DNA of 64,000 nt, from the NCBI RefSeq assembly GCF_032163395.1, contig NZ_CP119968.1, forward strand, positions 171,501 through 235,500, given 5' to 3'. This document shows positions 63,021-64,000 of the stretch, in pieces. Within the stretch, counting starts at the first letter, position 1; each line of letters begins with the position of its first letter. The stretch comes from Gloeocapsopsis dulcis. Its GTDB lineage: Bacteria > Cyanobacteriota > Cyanobacteriia > Cyanobacteriales > Chroococcidiopsidaceae. The position numbers were made by a program, and so were the translations under genes. Under the pieces are notes generated by a model. The model was not told where the DNA came from. It searched no databases and was given only the letters and a program-made list of their open reading frames with translations.

Positions 63021-64000
63021 TTAAGCTACAGAGGCATCAGTTGAGAGTAAACCTACTCCTAATAACGGATCGGCAGACGTTAACGGATACAGCCGATTAG
63101 CAACTTCAAAGCCTGTTCCAGGGAAGTCTGTAAACAAACCATCAAGTCCTAAGCTAAAGAATTGCTCGTATTCTAACTCTGGATTACCTTGATAATCGGG
63201 AGCTAAGAAGAAGTCTTCATTGCGGAAAGTATAAGCGTGAACGAGAAATCCTGCTGCATGGGCGTCATCGATAAGCGATGTCGGAGGTTGTAATCTTCCT
63301 TCCTCATCAACAGGAACAATTAGTCGCTTCGAAGGACCAATTCCATCAGCATAAGTTGCAATATTTGTCAACTCATCAGGAGTCGTTAAGTCGAGATAAG
63401 TGCGCGGATCGCCACTTACGGTAAAGTCATAAGGCTGTCCACTACCTCCAAGTAACTGAATTAAAGGAACATTGGTTAATTCATCAAGCTTTTGCAGATT
63501 AGCTGTTTCAAAGGATTGAATGAAAACAGGATCGTTGCGATCGCTATAGCCATTCGCATCAAGAACTTCGACAAGTGGTTCTTCAAGGGATAGTCCGATA
63601 CTATCGAAGTAAGTTGGGTGCTTTGTTTCAGGATAGATACCAATCGTGCGTCCAACTTCAGCACTTTTACGCTGCGCTAAGTCGATAACTTCTTGCAGCG
63701 TGGGAACTTCGTATAAACCGTCGTATTCTGTGCTGCGGAGTTCTGGTAAACGTTCTTTAGCGCGGAGAGTTTTCAATTCAGCTAAGGTGAAATCTTCAGT
63801 AAACCAACCTGTGACTTCTACTCCATCAATGATTTTAGTTGCCTCACGGTTCGCAAATTCGGGACGATCTGCAACATCGGTAGTCCCAGAAATTTCATTT
63901 TCGTGACGCGCTACTAGTACACCATCTTTAGTGGCAACGATATCAGGTTCAATGTAATCGGCCCCTTGATCGATTGCTAACTCGTAAGCTGCCAAAGTGT
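63021..64000 (-). CDS. Glycerophosphodiester phosphodiesterase, 5'-truncated by the window edge
   Basis: The visible 326 residues have the GDPD barrel start AAYELAIDQGADYIEPDI with the metal-binding Glu/Asp, then VLVARHENEISGTTDVADRP with the catalytic His, ETKHP near residue 125 and DGLFTDFP near the C-terminus. The first catalytic His-Arg motif lies beyond 64000. The enzyme splits glycerophosphodiesters to glycerol-3-phosphate, often in the periplasm and under phosphate limitation. The insertion around DVADRPEFANREATKIIDG is typical of the long bacterial GlpQ-like forms. Confidence 0.88.
   Translation of the reverse strand, partial: TLAAYELAIDQGADYIEPDIVATKDGVLVARHENEISGTTDVADRPEFANREATKIIDGVEVTGWFTEDFTLAELKTLRAKERLPELRSTEYDGLYEVPTLQEVIDLAQRKSAEVGRTIGIYPETKHPTYFDSIGLSLEEPLVEVLDANGYSDRNDPVFIQSFETANLQKLDELTNVPLIQLLGGSGQPYDFTVSGDPRTYLDLTTPDELTNIATYADGIGPSKRLIVPVDEEGRLQPPTSLIDDAHAAGFLVHAYTFRNEDFFLAPDYQGNPELEYEQFFSLGLDGLFTDFPGTGFEVANRLYPLTSADPLLGVGLLSTDASVA

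Overview
The window is chromosomal DNA of a cyanobacterium. The palindrome GCGATCGC (HIP1) is scattered throughout. The genes include a thylakoid-type FtsH, a tocopherol cyclase, a GH100 neutral invertase, an RppA/RppB two-component pair and a TonB-dependent receptor with an AMIN-like N-terminus. The many decayed genes, transposase and toxin-antitoxin remnants fit a large-genome lineage such as Chroococcidiopsis, Gloeocapsopsis or Nostocales relatives. I cannot fix the genus from sequence alone.

Layout. 1-2.5 kb: a taurine/sulfonate-type ABC importer (end of the binding protein, permease, ATPase) followed by a stand-alone DUF1980/YcgQ-like domain. 2.6-5.3 kb: an Fe3+-type ABC permease and ATPase on the minus strand with a Fur-like box upstream. 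5.7-6.5 kb: a SpoU/TrmH rRNA methylase. 6.5-12.5 kb is a graveyard: a frameshifted TPR gene joined to a NERD-nuclease/principal-sigma-factor chimera, an IS630-type insertion sequence with TA flanks, remnants of a restriction-modification enzyme and a DUF6883 protein, an acetyltransferase cassette between two attC-like sites, and a broken Doc/PIN toxin behind an intact antitoxin. 12.5-15.5 kb: tRNA-Leu(CAG), murA and an M48 peptidase.

15.5-34.4 kb is an integrative element of about 18.9 kb. It sits in tRNA-Leu(CAA), with an 18-bp core repeat at both ends and the displaced tRNA 3' half recognisable at the right end. It carries a tyrosine recombinase; a long minus-strand operon of unrecognised, structural-looking proteins with a YkuD-like enzyme at its end; small regulators (RHH, LuxR-HTH, XRE with a palindromic operator); a PLD-helicase; a serine recombinase; an intact HigBA-type module; and a RepA-like ATPase followed by an iteron array around an AT-rich core. 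I found no terminase, capsid, relaxase or type IV secretion gene. The layout resembles a phage satellite more than a classical prophage or ICE, and it is the strongest candidate here for an undescribed system.

35-47 kb is ordinary chromosome: M23 peptidase, FtsH, FMN reductase, Crp-type regulator, a ferrochelatase-family protein with a His-rich tail, MgtE, RppB/RppA and a GH100 invertase. 47-61.7 kb looks like a siderophore-iron locus: two ABC half-transporters, a FecB-like lipoprotein, a TonB-dependent receptor and a PchR-like AraC regulator. It is interleaved with broken toxins, Rpn-type nuclease genes and dispersed repeats. The window ends with a tocopherol cyclase, a HIP1-built palindromic terminator and a truncated glycerophosphodiester phosphodiesterase.
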